Shown piece by piece: positions 1 through 11,638 of a stretch of 64,000 nt of DNA. Origin of the DNA: Exophiala sp. HKRS030 (Eukaryota; Ascomycota; Eurotiomycetes; Chaetothyriales; Herpotrichiellaceae). Made by a program: the position numbers and the translations under genes. The notes under the pieces were generated by a model. It saw only the letters and a program-made list of their open reading frames with translations, did no database searches and had not been told where the DNA came from. Location of the stretch: NCBI GenBank assembly GCA_023897205.1, contig JAHWDD010000003.1:6141665-6205664 (forward strand), written 5' to 3'. Position 1 is the stretch's first letter. Every line of letters starts with the position of its first letter.

Positions 1-715
1 AACCCCATCTCCCGGCCCCTACTAGGAAGTTAGTTATGATTTATGCCCCCCACGGCACTACCTCAGGTGCTCCACGCTCGGTACTCGGTCATCTCCCACA
101 CTTTGTACCTGCGAACCTTCAACCTTGTGCGCCGTGACCTTGTGTGCTTGTCCCTCGCCTCGCAAAAAGAACACAACCATCCTCACCACCAACAAGACGC
201 ACCACGCACGACCACCACTGGCCATTCAGCACGTCATCTCCACCAAGAAACTTCAAAGTTCAACCTCGTCCAGAGTCCAGATCCTGCTCCTGATCCAGAG
301 TCAGATCCATCAGACTCGTGACTCCAAACTTCCTGTCGACATCAGCCTTGCTGCCACTGCCACCCGAAACCCTTCCGGGCGCTTGTTTCGAGTCACTTTG
401 CCATCGCTTCAACGCTCCCCAAGTCCTAATCACGCCCACGCCCACGCCGGGCCTTGTGCGTCTTGTGTACCTGCGACGTCGCTTGCACAAACTCACTAGT
501 TGCCCATCTCCTCCAGTCGTTGACCCACCCCGCGCCACCCTGTACCTAGCACTCGACCAACATCCAACTACAGCCTACACCTATCTGTATCACCACAGTC
601 CATCATCCCCTCCAGGCCATCGCATCCGGCTATCCATCACCTCCTCCCTTTCCACCAGTCCGTGCTTGACTCAGCCCGTTGCTGATGTCAATTCGCCGTC
701 CCCAATTCTTCCGTC
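1..715. other. Upstream region of the PSY2 gene
   Basis: No gene recognised. Open frames on both strands are rich in Pro, Ser, Thr and His with no domain, as expected of a C-rich fungal promoter and 5' leader. The C/T-rich character continues up to the ATG at 716. Confidence 0.5.
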
Positions 716-3700
716 ATGGCAATGCAACCGCCGCTTGCCAACGACAAGAAGAGAGTCAAAGTCTACGAGCTGCGCGACAATGACTGGTTCGATAGAGGCA
801 CCGGCTTCTGTACCGGCCAGATCATCAATGTAAGCGCCTTTTGCGACTTCACCGTCGCCTTCGCTATTCCCCTTTGCCCATCCGGGCGCCAGCCTACTGC
901 GCTCGCTACCAAAACCCAACACGCGCCCTGACACTGAGCCTTGTAGGAAGAACCGCGCATTTACGTCGAGTCCGAAGATCAACCCGACCGCATGCTGTTG
1001 GAAACACGCATTGTTAAGGACGATGGCTACCAGAAACAACAAGGTGAGCTTCGAGCGCAAGAAGTTGCAAAAACCCGAGAACAAGCATCGCTAACTCAGC
1101 CAGATACCCTCATCGTCTGGACCGAGACCAATGGCACGGACATGGCTCTGAGTTTCCAAGAGGCTGAGGGTTGCGCCGTCATCTGGTATATCACACCATC
1201 TCTTCTCGTGCAACGCATCTGACCCCTTTGTAGGGATTTTGTTCATCAGGTTCAACAACAGTTATTGTCTTTGCCAGGTACGAACCAGTCACCTCACGCG
1301 TCTCTTCAACCACTGACCCACCACATAGATGATGGCCTTTCTGACGACGCCCTTGAGAATATGACCTCCTCATTCACCTTAAACCCTCCCGAGCTGAACA
1401 ATCTGGATGAGATAGAACAAAATATCAGGCACGCGAGCATCACCCAGGGCGGTCGCGAAGCTCTGGCGAAATTTTTGATAAGAGAAGAATATCTCCTTAA
1501 ACTCATTCCCTTGGTCGAAGTCGCTGAAGATCTAGAAAGCCTACCTGACTTGCACCGCTTGTGCAACATCATGAAAGCATTAATCCTCATGAACGACAAC
1601 GCCATAATCGAACACCTGGTAACGGATGACATTATTCTCGGCGTTGTCGGTGCCCTCGAGTACGATCCCGATTTCCCTACACACAAGGCAAACCACCGAC
1701 ACTACCTGGCCGACGAATCGAGGTATAAAGAGGTGGTGGAGATCAAGGATCAGCTTATCAAACGCAAAATCAGGCAAACATGGCGACTCCAATACCTCAA
1801 GGATGTCGTCCTCGCGCGAATCCTCGACGATCCCACCTTTGGCGTCCTGAACTCATTGATCTTTTTCAACCAAGTCGACATTGTGCAGCACTTGCAAAAC
1901 AACACACTCTTCCTCAAAGAATTATTTGCCATCTTCAGCCCGGATAACACAGACATTAAGAGAAAAGAGCAGGCAGTCCATTTCCTACAACAATGCGCAG
2001 CAATTGCGAAGACGTTGCAGATGCAAGCACGGGCGAACCTACTCAACAATTTTATTGCCCATGGTCTCTTTGCTGTCATCACCTTCGCCGTGAAGCATCC
2101 TGACGCTCCCATGAGAACTACTGGTATCGATATTCTGGTCGCCTTACTCGATCACGATCCTAATATGATGCGTGGCTACATGTTGAAAGCAGTTCACGAG
2201 AAGAAAACACCGCTGACAGATACTTTGATTGATTTACTACACGCAGAGACCGATTTGGGGGTCAAGAACCAGCTGGCGGATGCGATCAAAATATTGTTGG
2301 ACCCACAACCTCCTTCCAATGATCCAAGTAACCGACAAACCTCAGAATTCATGACAAAATTATCCCGACCGCAAGCCATGACTCCGACTCAAGCTGCCAA
2401 TGAACAATTCGCCCAGGAAAATTTTGATCGGTCGTGTCGAAAGTTGTTCCAGCCTCTCAAGGCCCTAGAGTCAAGACCATCAATGCAGAACCTCACCTAT
2501 CAAGAGGTCTCGCTGTTTTCATATTTGGTGGAAATTCTAACGTTTTTCATGAGACAGCACCACATAAAGAGCCGACCATTCCTTCTATCAGAAAATCTGG
2601 CACCGCGTGTGGCGCAACTCTTACTTGTACCACAAAAACCTCTAAAACTGACGAGTCTGAAATTCTTCCGGTCGGGCGTAGCCATGCCGGAACCGTTTTA
2701 TGCCGCACTGGTCATCAAGAGCGGTGCGTTTGATGCTATACTTGATATTGTTGTTGACACAATGCCGAGAGATAATCTCTTGAACTCGGCTTGCCTGGAA
2801 TTGTTTGAGTTCATTCGAAAGGAGTCCATCAAAACGCTTATAATCCATCTGGGTCAGACTTTCCGAGCCAAGCTTCAGGACATAACATATGTTGACACAT
2901 TTGAAAATTTACTATCGCGATTTGACCAACTCACACATGAGCCTCCTCCAGAGGACCGCACACTCTTCAGTCAGCCGGATATCACGCCTCCTATGAACAG
3001 ATCGCACCCCAACGACCGATGGCAAGGACTTACGGAAATGGATGCCAGCGAAGAAGATTACTTCAATACCTCAGATGACGATGACGATGAGACCCTAGAT
3101 GAGCAGGCTGAGGGTGACTCAGCCGAGAACATCTCAGATCGGATGCCTTGGCAGCGTAAAAGGATGAAGTCTGAGGTAGTGAATGGTGGCGCATCTCCGG
3201 TCAGCAAGCCCCTTGTAGATTATCCGGACGACGACGAGGACGAAACCATGGATTCCAAACCAGTGGGCACACCAGACCGACCCTTAACCCCTGATAGCGC
3301 CAAGGATGTGTCCTCGCCGGAGATGAAGAATGTCGTGCAGAAAACTTTGGAGCCTTCTCCAGATATCAAATCAGCCAGTGAAAGCGACTCTCAACAACCT
3401 CCAGAACGACTTGCGGAGAAACGGAGACGACAGGATGACGACGATGACGATGAGCTGGGAAAGTTATCCTCTGGACCGAAGCGAAGGAACTCAACTTCGA
3501 GTGCATCGAGTCTCGCTTCACAGGGATCTTTGCGTAGAAAGAAAGGATTTCTGAGATCAAAGCAGGCTGCGGAGAACAACATGTCAACAAGTAATGCCGA
3601 CACGGAAAATCACGTCGAAGGACGAAAATCACGAAAGATTGCGATCAGTTTGTCCAGTGGGACTACCAAGGGCGACGAAAAGCCCAAGACCAAGGCGCAA

Positions 3701-3736
3701 AGCAAGCACCTTGCAAGTACGAAAGACGAAACCTAG
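716..3736 (+). CDS. PSY2: Protein phosphatase 4 regulatory subunit 3 (Psy2/SMK-1 family)
   Basis: Regulatory subunit of PP4, which in yeast works with Pph3 and Psy4 to dephosphorylate DNA-damage checkpoint targets in the nucleus. I splice five exons: 716-829, 947-1043, 1104-1185, 1234-1277 and 1329-3736, giving 914 residues in one frame. The N-terminal ~110 residues form the EVH1/PH-like domain (starting RVKVYELRD, with GTGFCTG and a conserved LIVWTE strand). A SMK-1 helical/armadillo region follows (roughly residues 150-650), including a conserved FFNQVDIVQHLQ-type stretch. The C-terminal third is acidic and low in complexity, with runs of Asp/Glu and basic KRRR/KRKR patches that look like nuclear localisation signals. 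All four introns are GT-AG and split codons of conserved residues, for example the Trp of AVIW. The start is chosen because it places the EVH1 motif near the N-terminus. Family assignment is firm; partners are inferred from yeast. Confidence 0.93.
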
Positions 3737-4623
3737 ATTTGACCACTTTTTCTGCTCGAACTGGCGATGGTGTTTGGTGGAGTTCAGATCTGTACCATAA
3801 TGGGCAATGGAATGAAGATGAACAAGGCGTTTGTCGTACGGCGCGACTGTCTGTGATGATTTCGGGGACTGGCATGAGGAACATGATGGTGAATAGTTGC
3901 TGCGGAAGTCAGCATGGACAAGAAGCTAGATGCTTGACCGGATCGGGAAGTTGAGACGCTTACTACAGAAGAAATCTATGGCGTTGCGAGGAGTGAGCAA
4001 TGCTCGGCTAGCTGTCCATTTGGTACGGTGTGGATCAGAAGAATAGGAGGCTATCAAGCTCAATGTCAAGCTAGGACACATGAGCTTCAGCTACTTCAGC
4101 TATTATGTTGGAGCAGAGCAAGAGTGTACGGAAATACATTCTCTGCATATCACATAGCTTGTCACACCAGATGACATCTCTGAGAATCAACACATAATCG
4201 AGGCTTTGTCGGACTCTCACTGTCGGGTAAAGATTGATTCAAGTAGTTGGTCTGGCTTAGACAGCAGTGATTATAGTCTAACTCAGTTTCGCTGTCTCCT
4301 CCGCACAACCGCTTTCTTTCCTCCTTGATCTTTTCTCTTGCGCTCAAATATACATTATATCAATCGACAAAGCATGCCTCAAAAGATGACCGGCACCTGT
4401 TGCACACCCGAAGCGTTTCTCGCTCAGGACGCTGCCTTCCACGTTTCACCCAGATCTGATTGGGTAGAATTCTACAACCCGGCGCCTAATGTTTCAAGTT
4501 GTAGGCAGACACTAACTAGACCGCCCAGCCTTGCACAGCCTTGCAAGCAGCAGATGACAATCTAATCAAGGTATTATGACAGCTCTTTGCATTACAAACT
4601 GGGGTCTCTAATATCGTTGGGAT
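3737..4623. other. Intergenic region between PSY2 and the HET gene
   Basis: Holds the PSY2 3' region and the HET promoter. No ORF with protein-like composition, no RNA gene and no repeat was seen. Confidence 0.5.
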
Positions 4624-6881
4624 ATGACATTTCAACATTTCAGAATGGCTCGAATCCCCGTCAGAGACTACAGACCTGCGGTCCTCCTTGACCACTCAAA
4701 ACATCTTTGGCAGTCGCCGAACATTCACTGGATGAGAGACATACTTGACTTCGGAGACATCCTCGATGAGAATACCAAGTCAGTCTATCTCTGCGAAGCC
4801 TGCAGGTTTACAGACGTGAGCGATCTTTTCGCGCAGATCCATCAACGGCTTGATCTCGAGCCGAATCATAACGCTTTTCTATTTCCCATCCGACATGGCT
4901 TCGATCCCAAATGCTGCATGTGTGATCTGGCAGCTTCGCTTCCTCAGTCAATACGGTCTCAGCCTCCTAGTGATGGTTCTTGGTGTTGGGCTGTTTGTCG
5001 CAGTGCCGAATCTGCAAAAGGTGTCGTTTGCCTGTATCCGGCCACAACCAATTATTTCGGTGATGGTCCATGGTCCAATATCGCCAGTGATGGGGCCAAT
5101 CTGATAGACCATGGTATTGTCCTTCCTGTGATGAAAAGCCCTCGTTGTTTGGACGCAACACGGTCTTCCATCACGTACGACGCACGGATTGTGGAACCGG
5201 GTCATGTGAACTATTCCCTGCTGAGAAGTTGGATAGCCGAGTGCAAGATGGACCATGATCAGAATTGTAGGAATTTCGAGTCTCTGGGAGCGCCTATGCG
5301 GACTACCAGTCTCAACCTGACCTTTATTGATTGTCAGACCCGCCTTCTCGCACAACATCTGACGCAGGTCGAATATTACGCTCTAAGCTACACGTGGGGT
5401 GCAACAGCGGCAAAGAATGGAGACGGACTTGTAAAGCACGGATCGACGTGGAAACTACCAGACCAACTACCGCGCACAGTTGAAGACGCCATCACGGTGG
5501 TCCTGGAAATTGGGGGCAGATATCTATGGATCGACAGATACTGCATCCTCGACAATGAGACCAAATTCATCCAGATCCGAAATATGGACCTGATCTACGC
5601 CGGAGCCATTGCCACGATAGTCGCAGTCACAGGCTCAGACGCAGATGCAGGACTATGCGGTGTGAGCTATCCAAGATCTGCTCAACCAGTAGTCAGACTC
5701 AATAACATCACGTTTGCCAAAACCTTTCCCAGTGTCTCAAAACACTTACAAGAATCGACATGGTCAACTCGAGGGTGGACATATCAAGAGCTCATTGTTT
5801 CACGACGTTGCTTGTTTTTCACTTCCGATCAGGTCTACTATGCCTGTCGCGATGGCACGGACAGTGAGGACATTTGGCACACGGGTCCAGCCGAGTATCA
5901 TGCCTTCCCCGAACGTTTGGTCCACAATTGCTGAAATTCAACGATCCTGAATCCCCTAATGCTGCTGAATGGTACCTCCAAGATTACTCTTCACACCTGC
6001 AAAACTACAGTGCTCGTCACTTAACCTATGACGCCGATATCCTCCGGGCTTTCTCGGGCATTATGTCTGCGCTCAAGATGTCGTCTCTATGGGGAATGCT
6101 GTATCTCGATAACCGACCCCACGAAGCAACTCGCACCTCTATACCCGAGCTGAAAGCAAACCTGTTCAAAGTAAGTCTGCTGTGGAAACGGTCTGGAGAA
6201 GATGGATCACGCCGGAAAGGATTCCCGAGCTGGTCCTGGGCCACTGTCAAAGGAGAAATCATGTTCTCAGACGAGGCCAAATGGACTGTGCGTGGTGAGA
6301 CTGCAGAGGTTGGTGCTGAAGGACCCGACGGACGCTACAAACCTATCGAACGATTTTGCGAGACGTATAACGACGCCATTGAGAATCTTGGCGACTGGAC
6401 CAAAGTCCTCATTATCAGAGCGAATATTACCCAGATTTTTCTCCATTCTACAGAATCGTACGATCGGTTGAGTGTATATCACTTGCCCTCGCATTTTGAC
6501 CGATTCCAAACACCTCCTGACCCGAATTTGCTGGAGCTTGCAGGTTTCTGCGTTCTCGATCTACCTTCAGACAAAACCCGCCTGTTTCCTGTCAATCAAG
6601 CCATCTCCTATCCCCTATCTGCCGTTCAGATTACTCGAGAGGATGAGCTTAGTATGTGGATCTTGTTAGACATGGCACAAGGTGACAGCGGCAAGAGCAG
6701 AGACAGTGACACCGACATCACATCTCGCTTGGGCCTCATTAGATCTCGCCGATCTATCTCATCCGACCGTGTATCTGCACTAGAGTGGAATCATTTGTCG
6801 CAGGAACAAAGAAACACCGAGTTCTCCGGTACGGCTTTACACTTTTATGTGTCAGAGAAAAGAACAATTAGACTTAAATAG
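4624..6881 (+). CDS. HET-domain (heterokaryon incompatibility) protein, frame broken near its middle
   Basis: HET-domain proteins trigger cell death when genetically different hyphae fuse. The first frame (4624-5934) carries the HET hallmarks: YALSYTWG near residue 252, LWIDRYCI, and STWSTRGWTYQE followed by RRCLFF. The conserved C-terminal part (KFNDP, LTYDADILRAFSGI, FPSWSWA) continues in another frame from about 5868 to the stop at 6881. Adding one C to the run at 5907-5910 joins the two frames smoothly (AFPRTFGPQLLKFNDP) into about 752 residues. No normal-sized intron fixes the shift without removing conserved sequence: a GTGAGG...AG pair would give only 32 nt. It is therefore either a recent one-base deletion, making a pseudogene, or an assembly error. 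An alternative start is the ATG at 4645. The gene is convergent with the CHAT gene. Confidence 0.85.
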
Positions 6882-8133
6882 CCTGTTCCACAGCTATCTG
6901 TGTCTTTCGAAGTCCCTAAAGAATACTCAAAGCCGTAGTCAGAAGTCGCTGCTCTCAGTTGGGGCAAACTATGGCCTGATTTCTCATTTCCACCAGGCCA
7001 AAGACCAGGCCTGAAGCATCACTCTTCCAGAGTTGTAACGAGTGTTTCACGACCGGAATCTCGACGCCTGTCCACCTCCCAACCCACGTGACCTCGCGCC
7101 GCTTTTGCTCAGGCTGGCTCACCTTACTGACCATATCGGGCAGTGGCCTAAAAGTCGTCCCTCTTTCAGACTGTCAAGTTTTAACGAAGGCCCTAAAACG
7201 AGGCTCAGGAAGGAGGAAAGGGGGGGATCCCTAGAGATGTACCACGGCACTTTACGTCCTCAACCTATGATATGAGAACGAGCCAGTCTTCCTAAGCGTA
7301 ATCATCTTCGCACGACGTGCCTTAATCATGAGTCTGCGATATCTCCGCAGGCCATAACAAATACACAATATGTGCAATCTAATTGTTACGAACCGACCTT
7401 CATGCGACCCGTCAGGCGGAACCCAGGAGGAACGAGGGAAGGAATACCGAGCGAAGAACAGCCTCATGGGCAAGGCTGGCTAAGGTCACGTGATGACCGG
7501 AAGAGGTATTACCCCGTTACAAGCGGTGCACGGTTGCGGGAGGATCGACTGCAACGAACGCCTAGACCTTCCGGGTCAGGCAATTTTATATGACTATATA
7601 GTCAGGACCGGCCCATAGCTTAGGACGATCCGTAGTCAACTTCGTTATCAATCTGACCCCTACCTTTGGGCGACGATTATCTAGTACGATTCCGTCTACT
7701 ACCTGCAGCGTATACAGCACACCCAGCTAGTCCTAGCCCTGCCTCTACACTTGCCCCATTTGTCAAGGAACGATAAGTCCGACGTGCTGTGAAGTACCAG
7801 GTCTTGGCATTAATGCACGTTCACGGCACCTATTGAAGATGGAAAAACTCGGATGCAGATCAGGCCGACACAGAAGGTCCTGAATAACACTGATGACTAG
7901 ATTTCGGGATTGGAGACGATAATGTGGCTATGAAGTTTTTCCAGAATTGTCCTATCTAGGCAACCTCGACCTCCACTGGAAGACCAGTTGGTGTGCACGC
8001 AGGGCCCTTCAGGTTGGGGACGTCGTATAACTCTTCCCAAATCGTGCGTTGCGCTGCCTGAAGATCTCTCAGAGATATAGAAGGTCACCGGTGCGTTCGA
8101 CTTCGATCTGCAAAATCAACCTTATCCGCAGCT
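6882..8133. other. Intergenic region between the HET and CHAT genes
   Basis: Contains both 3' ends. Short ORFs only, none recognisable. The one structured element seen is the palindrome at 7591-7604. Confidence 0.45.
7591..7604. repeat. 14-bp perfect palindrome
   Basis: TGACTATATAGTCA is identical to its own reverse complement. It lies in the HET/CHAT intergenic region, more than 500 bp from either stop codon. It could be a protein-binding site or chance; no function is evident. Confidence 0.4.
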
Positions 8134-9414
8134 TCAACTGTTGACTTTTGCACCAATGTTGCTCTTCATCCACGAACGGGCGAGCAAGATTGCTGCCAGT
8201 AGTCCAAGCACGGCGCCTACCACAAGCCACATTGTGCTCGGAGTTCGCCCCTTTTCGAACAGTCTTGAGGGCCCTAAACTGCTGCTTTCTTCAGGTTCTA
8301 GGATTGCCTGAGCAATCTCCTCGGGCGACCTCCTCAAAAGGAGGCGAGCTTGCAATCGATCTCTGGCTTCCAACCGTGCTCCGGCTTCGGCGCGCGAGAA
8401 GGCAGCTTCAAACGATCGACCAAAACCGAGAGCGGTATAGAATTCGCGGGAAAAGGTTATGGCGTCTCGATCTTCGATTGCGTCCTCCATGGCAATAACA
8501 TACCCAACCTTGTCCGCAATCACCTGGGCCTGACTTCGCGAATAGCACGCATTTAGGATGACAGCTTTCAGGTTTCGTTGTTGCCCAAACAGGACAGCCA
8601 GGTCTTCTTGACGAACCAGATTCGTTTTTCCAGCATCATTCTGGAAGCATAGGCCCTTTCGGCTGCCGTGACCGCTAAAGTGCAGAATGGACGGGTTGTG
8701 CCTGTCTAGAGCCGTTGTTATGTCGCGCACACGACAGCTAGGCACATCGTGAATTTGGAAAGCATCCCGAAACCTGGTTAAGTTGAGCGCCTCGGCGAGC
8801 TCACGACGCTCTTCAGCAAGCCGCAGTCGGTCCTGGTCTCGAGGGTCAGCTGAGATGATGAGAACTACCATGGGCTCCTGGATCTCAAGGAACCACTGCA
8901 TCAACGATCCTGTAGTCAGATCATGGGAGCCCTTCTGGGAGAGCGCCTGGTACAGCTCGTCGCTCATAAGTCCCAAGGTTGGGTATCGAGTCCGTATATA
9001 CTGGAAGCGACCCAATGCGATGCGCCTGATTTCGTCTCTCTGATCTCCGGCGATAGACTTACAACCCTCGCCCAACAGAAAGCAGCCATTACCGATCAGG
9101 ACAAAAGCACAATGTCCCTGACTCGCAAATCCACGTACGTACTGGAGGACTTGATCCACTGCGTTTTTGCAGTCTCTTGCTGGACTCGTTCGGATGTCCG
9201 GTACTCGATAGAGTATATTGTGAGAGGCGAGTCTACTGTTAATTTCATCCATGACCTCGCCTCGCTGCTCGACAAATCTGGGAGATCGATCGTCACGATT
9301 GCTGGTAAGAATCTCGTAGGCCCCGAGATACTGTCCGACTTCGAGAGCCCATAAATGGACGTCGGGGTCAAATCGCAGACTGCCGAGAATACCAACCATG
9401 ATACCCGAAGCCAT
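8134..9414 (-). CDS. CHAT-domain caspase-like protein with C-terminal membrane anchor
   Basis: CHAT domains are caspase-family cysteine peptidases (clan CD). The 426-residue product has the catalytic His motif HFSGHG at residues 245-250 and the catalytic Cys motif LNACYS with the Cys at 290. The core (~183-345) has hydrophobic strands (VVLIIS, SILHFS, LKAVILNAC) and a downstream conserved stretch (VIAMEDAIEDRDAITFS). Residues 1-175 are a mixed alpha/beta region with no TPR, NACHT or WD repeats that I recognise. Residues 395-413 form one strong hydrophobic helix followed by a short basic tail, so it is predicted to be tail-anchored. The start at 9414 is chosen because it has an excellent context (CAACCATGG); the frame stays open upstream to 9681 but without conserved character. 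No intron. CHAT peptidases are known death-effector proteases in bacteria and occur in fungal immune-like proteins; the substrate here is unknown, and no gasdermin gene is visible in the window. Confidence 0.85.
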   Translation of the reverse strand: MASGIMVGILGSLRFDPDVHLWALEVGQYLGAYEILTSNRDDRSPRFVEQRGEVMDEINSRLASHNILYRVPDIRTSPARDCKNAVDQVLQYVRGFASQGHCAFVLIGNGCFLLGEGCKSIAGDQRDEIRRIALGRFQYIRTRYPTLGLMSDELYQALSQKGSHDLTTGSLMQWFLEIQEPMVVLIISADPRDQDRLRLAEERRELAEALNLTRFRDAFQIHDVPSCRVRDITTALDRHNPSILHFSGHGSRKGLCFQNDAGKTNLVRQEDLAVLFGQQRNLKAVILNACYSRSQAQVIADKVGYVIAMEDAIEDRDAITFSREFYTALGFGRSFEAAFSRAEAGARLEARDRLQARLLLRRSPEEIAQAILEPEESSSLGPSRLFEKGRTPSTMWLVVGAVLGLLAAILLARSWMKSNIGAKVNS

Positions 9415-10310
9415 GGTTGGTGAGGCTGTTATAGCACGAAGGGATGAGCTTCCACAGCTAGGGCCACTTTTCTGCCACCAACAGTATAAGCGAGAGTTGC
9501 TAATTATGTCATAGCGCAATGTGGGTATTTCTGGACTTTTGACGCAGATCACCTCTTGTTCTTCTCGTTTCTGACATGACATACCAAATATTGGCGTCGC
9601 GAGACAGGGTCGACTGTACTCCTTCCACCCGACAACTATCGCGTAAGAGCACCGCAAGCGAGATCCTGTAGCTACGCTCAAGCTTCTGTTTCTGGTAGGT
9701 GTGGGTGCGACCGACGATCATTCGTTCGGATCTCGAATATCGGCGAATTGAGAGGATCGGTTCACAGGTCGCCTGAAATCTGGCTCCTTCAATATCAGCC
9801 TTGTGTCGCTCGTTTCAGAAGACAATAACTGCTTTCCTCACCTTTGGAGGCACGCCAGGTATGGACCCGAGATTGAGCTCCGAAGTTTTGTACTTAGAGC
9901 AGGATGTGAGGGCAGGCGAGAATATCGATAGAGGAGGTGAGCGAAATCAACAGTTGGGTCAACAGAGATGTCTCTGCAGTGAGACGTTGAAGAAACATCT
10001 TCAGAACAATCGTCCAGCCTCTTGTCGGTGCCTGCGGCTGAAGCTGAAGCTGGCGGGGCAGCTACAAATGCGAACCGCCAAGAGCCGTCCCATGATGTCC
10101 TCGTGTTTGCAGCATGGATACGAAAACTATGGACTCGAGACGTCAGCCTTGCTGAATATTATTTCATACATCTAGACGTCGGCGAGGACGGCTTGCTCGT
10201 ACCTCTCACCACATCTCACCTTCGACCTTTTGTCGCTCATCAAAAGACTTTCGATTTTGCTAAATGTTCTTTCTTGTGCACAACGCTGATGTTCACAGAC
10301 AATGTTAGGT
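9415..10310. other. Region upstream of the CHAT gene
   Basis: Promoter and leader of the CHAT gene. ORFs on the plus strand at 9801-10408 lack domain features or conserved composition, so no gene is called. Confidence 0.4.
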
Positions 10311-10607
10311 TTAGTAAAACGTGCGAGAACGTGCGAGTGGTTTCATCAGAGGCATGTAAGAGCATCGTCCCTCGAGGATGTGCCTCATCGGCGCACCTTG
10401 TCTGGTGAAAGTGGTGTCGCAGACGTAGCAACGGAAAGACCGATATTTCTTGCTCCTCTTTCTCCTGTGTCTCACTAGATTTCCCACGGAACTGAAACGC
10501 TGTCCTTTGCAGCCATCTTCGGTACTTGTGGCGGCAACTTGTGCTCCAACGAACTTCTTGCTCAGCTTCTTCATCAAGGTAAAAGCAAACTGTAGAATCT
10601 GATCCAA
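10311..10607 (-). pseudogene. C2H2-type zinc-finger remnant
   Basis: A 98-residue frame opening from a non-ATG codon contains a CYVCDTTFTRQGAPMRH stretch followed by GRC, i.e. a C-x2-C...H...C finger. It is preceded by GCKGQRFSSVGNLVRH, which resembles the second half of another finger whose cysteine pair is degraded. A basic KRSKK linker joins them. I find no convincing upstream exon up to 11000, so it looks like the tail of a decayed zinc-finger protein. It could instead be an unrecognised exon of a live gene. Confidence 0.35.
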
Positions 10608-11638
10608 TCTTTTCTACCTGGTAGTTGTGTCATGGAGTGAGGGTGGCCGACCTTGTCAGCTCTTCGTCAACTATGTCTACGTGAATCTACCTTACCGTCA
10701 AAATAACAGCGCAAACGCCAACATGGCTGAGCAGTAAAGCACTTTGACTCGATGTCCTCGTGGCGATGCGGAACTGCAGGGGGAAGTGAGGATGATAGTG
10801 AAGCTTAACCTAGACCAACCAATTTAGAAAAAGGGAACTTTTATGACTATTACGTTAACTTGAATCGGGTGCCAAGTTATGGGCACCGTAGGCTAGGGCG
10901 AGGCGATAAATTAGTAACTATAGGCGGGAATAGGGCCCTCTAGCCTAGATTGTCGCGCGATCGATTCTTTACTCAGGCCCGACTACCACCATGCTCAGTC
11001 ACGTGCAGGAGCATCTCAGGTTAAAGCAGCGAGGCGCAGGGCGTGCTCAGTTCCAGAGATGGAAATGGAAAGTACTCTCGTCGAGATTCCGACCTCGAAA
11101 TCCCTGTTTCAGCCAACCGCACCTTCCATGGCCGCTTTTGCAGAGGCAAACTAGCGAAAAGGTGATCGAAGAACACCACAGGAAAAAAGTACTGGATACG
11201 TTGCATCGGGACGATGTCGAAATCCGGGTGTCATAAGACGTGTTGCTTCGCTAAATGTATGCAAGCTTACGACAATGGAGATGTCCGTCAAAAGTATAAT
11301 AGAAGTTCCACGCCATACCAGTGACTCACCATCTACCAAAACGAGTTGGTCAATATAAACACCAAAAGGGCGACTCAAACAGAATGCAAAATTGAACGAA
11401 TGGTTCTATTACAGCAATTGATTGAGAGAAGGTGATTCATCAGGAAAGCATAGTGTTCCTCTCTGGTGCACAGGATATCCTTCTCTCTTATCCCTGCCCA
11501 CTCAACACCATCACTGAGTATTCCGACAGCAGTTGCATCAACCAAGCAGCTCACTCAAGCCCAATCCCTATTCCTAGCGGACGGAAACGAGAGACAACGT
11601 ATTACAAGCACGATTGATCCATACAATCTTCCACCAAT
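10608..11638. other. Intergenic region upstream of the glyoxalase-like gene
   Basis: Short ORFs on both strands (for example 10991-11236 + and 11151-11378 -) show no family features. Nothing else was seen. Confidence 0.4.

Noticed and set aside
5864..5895. A 32-nt GT-AG intron that would restore the HET frame
   Set aside because: Shorter than fungal introns normally splice and lacks a clear branch site; one missing C is simpler.
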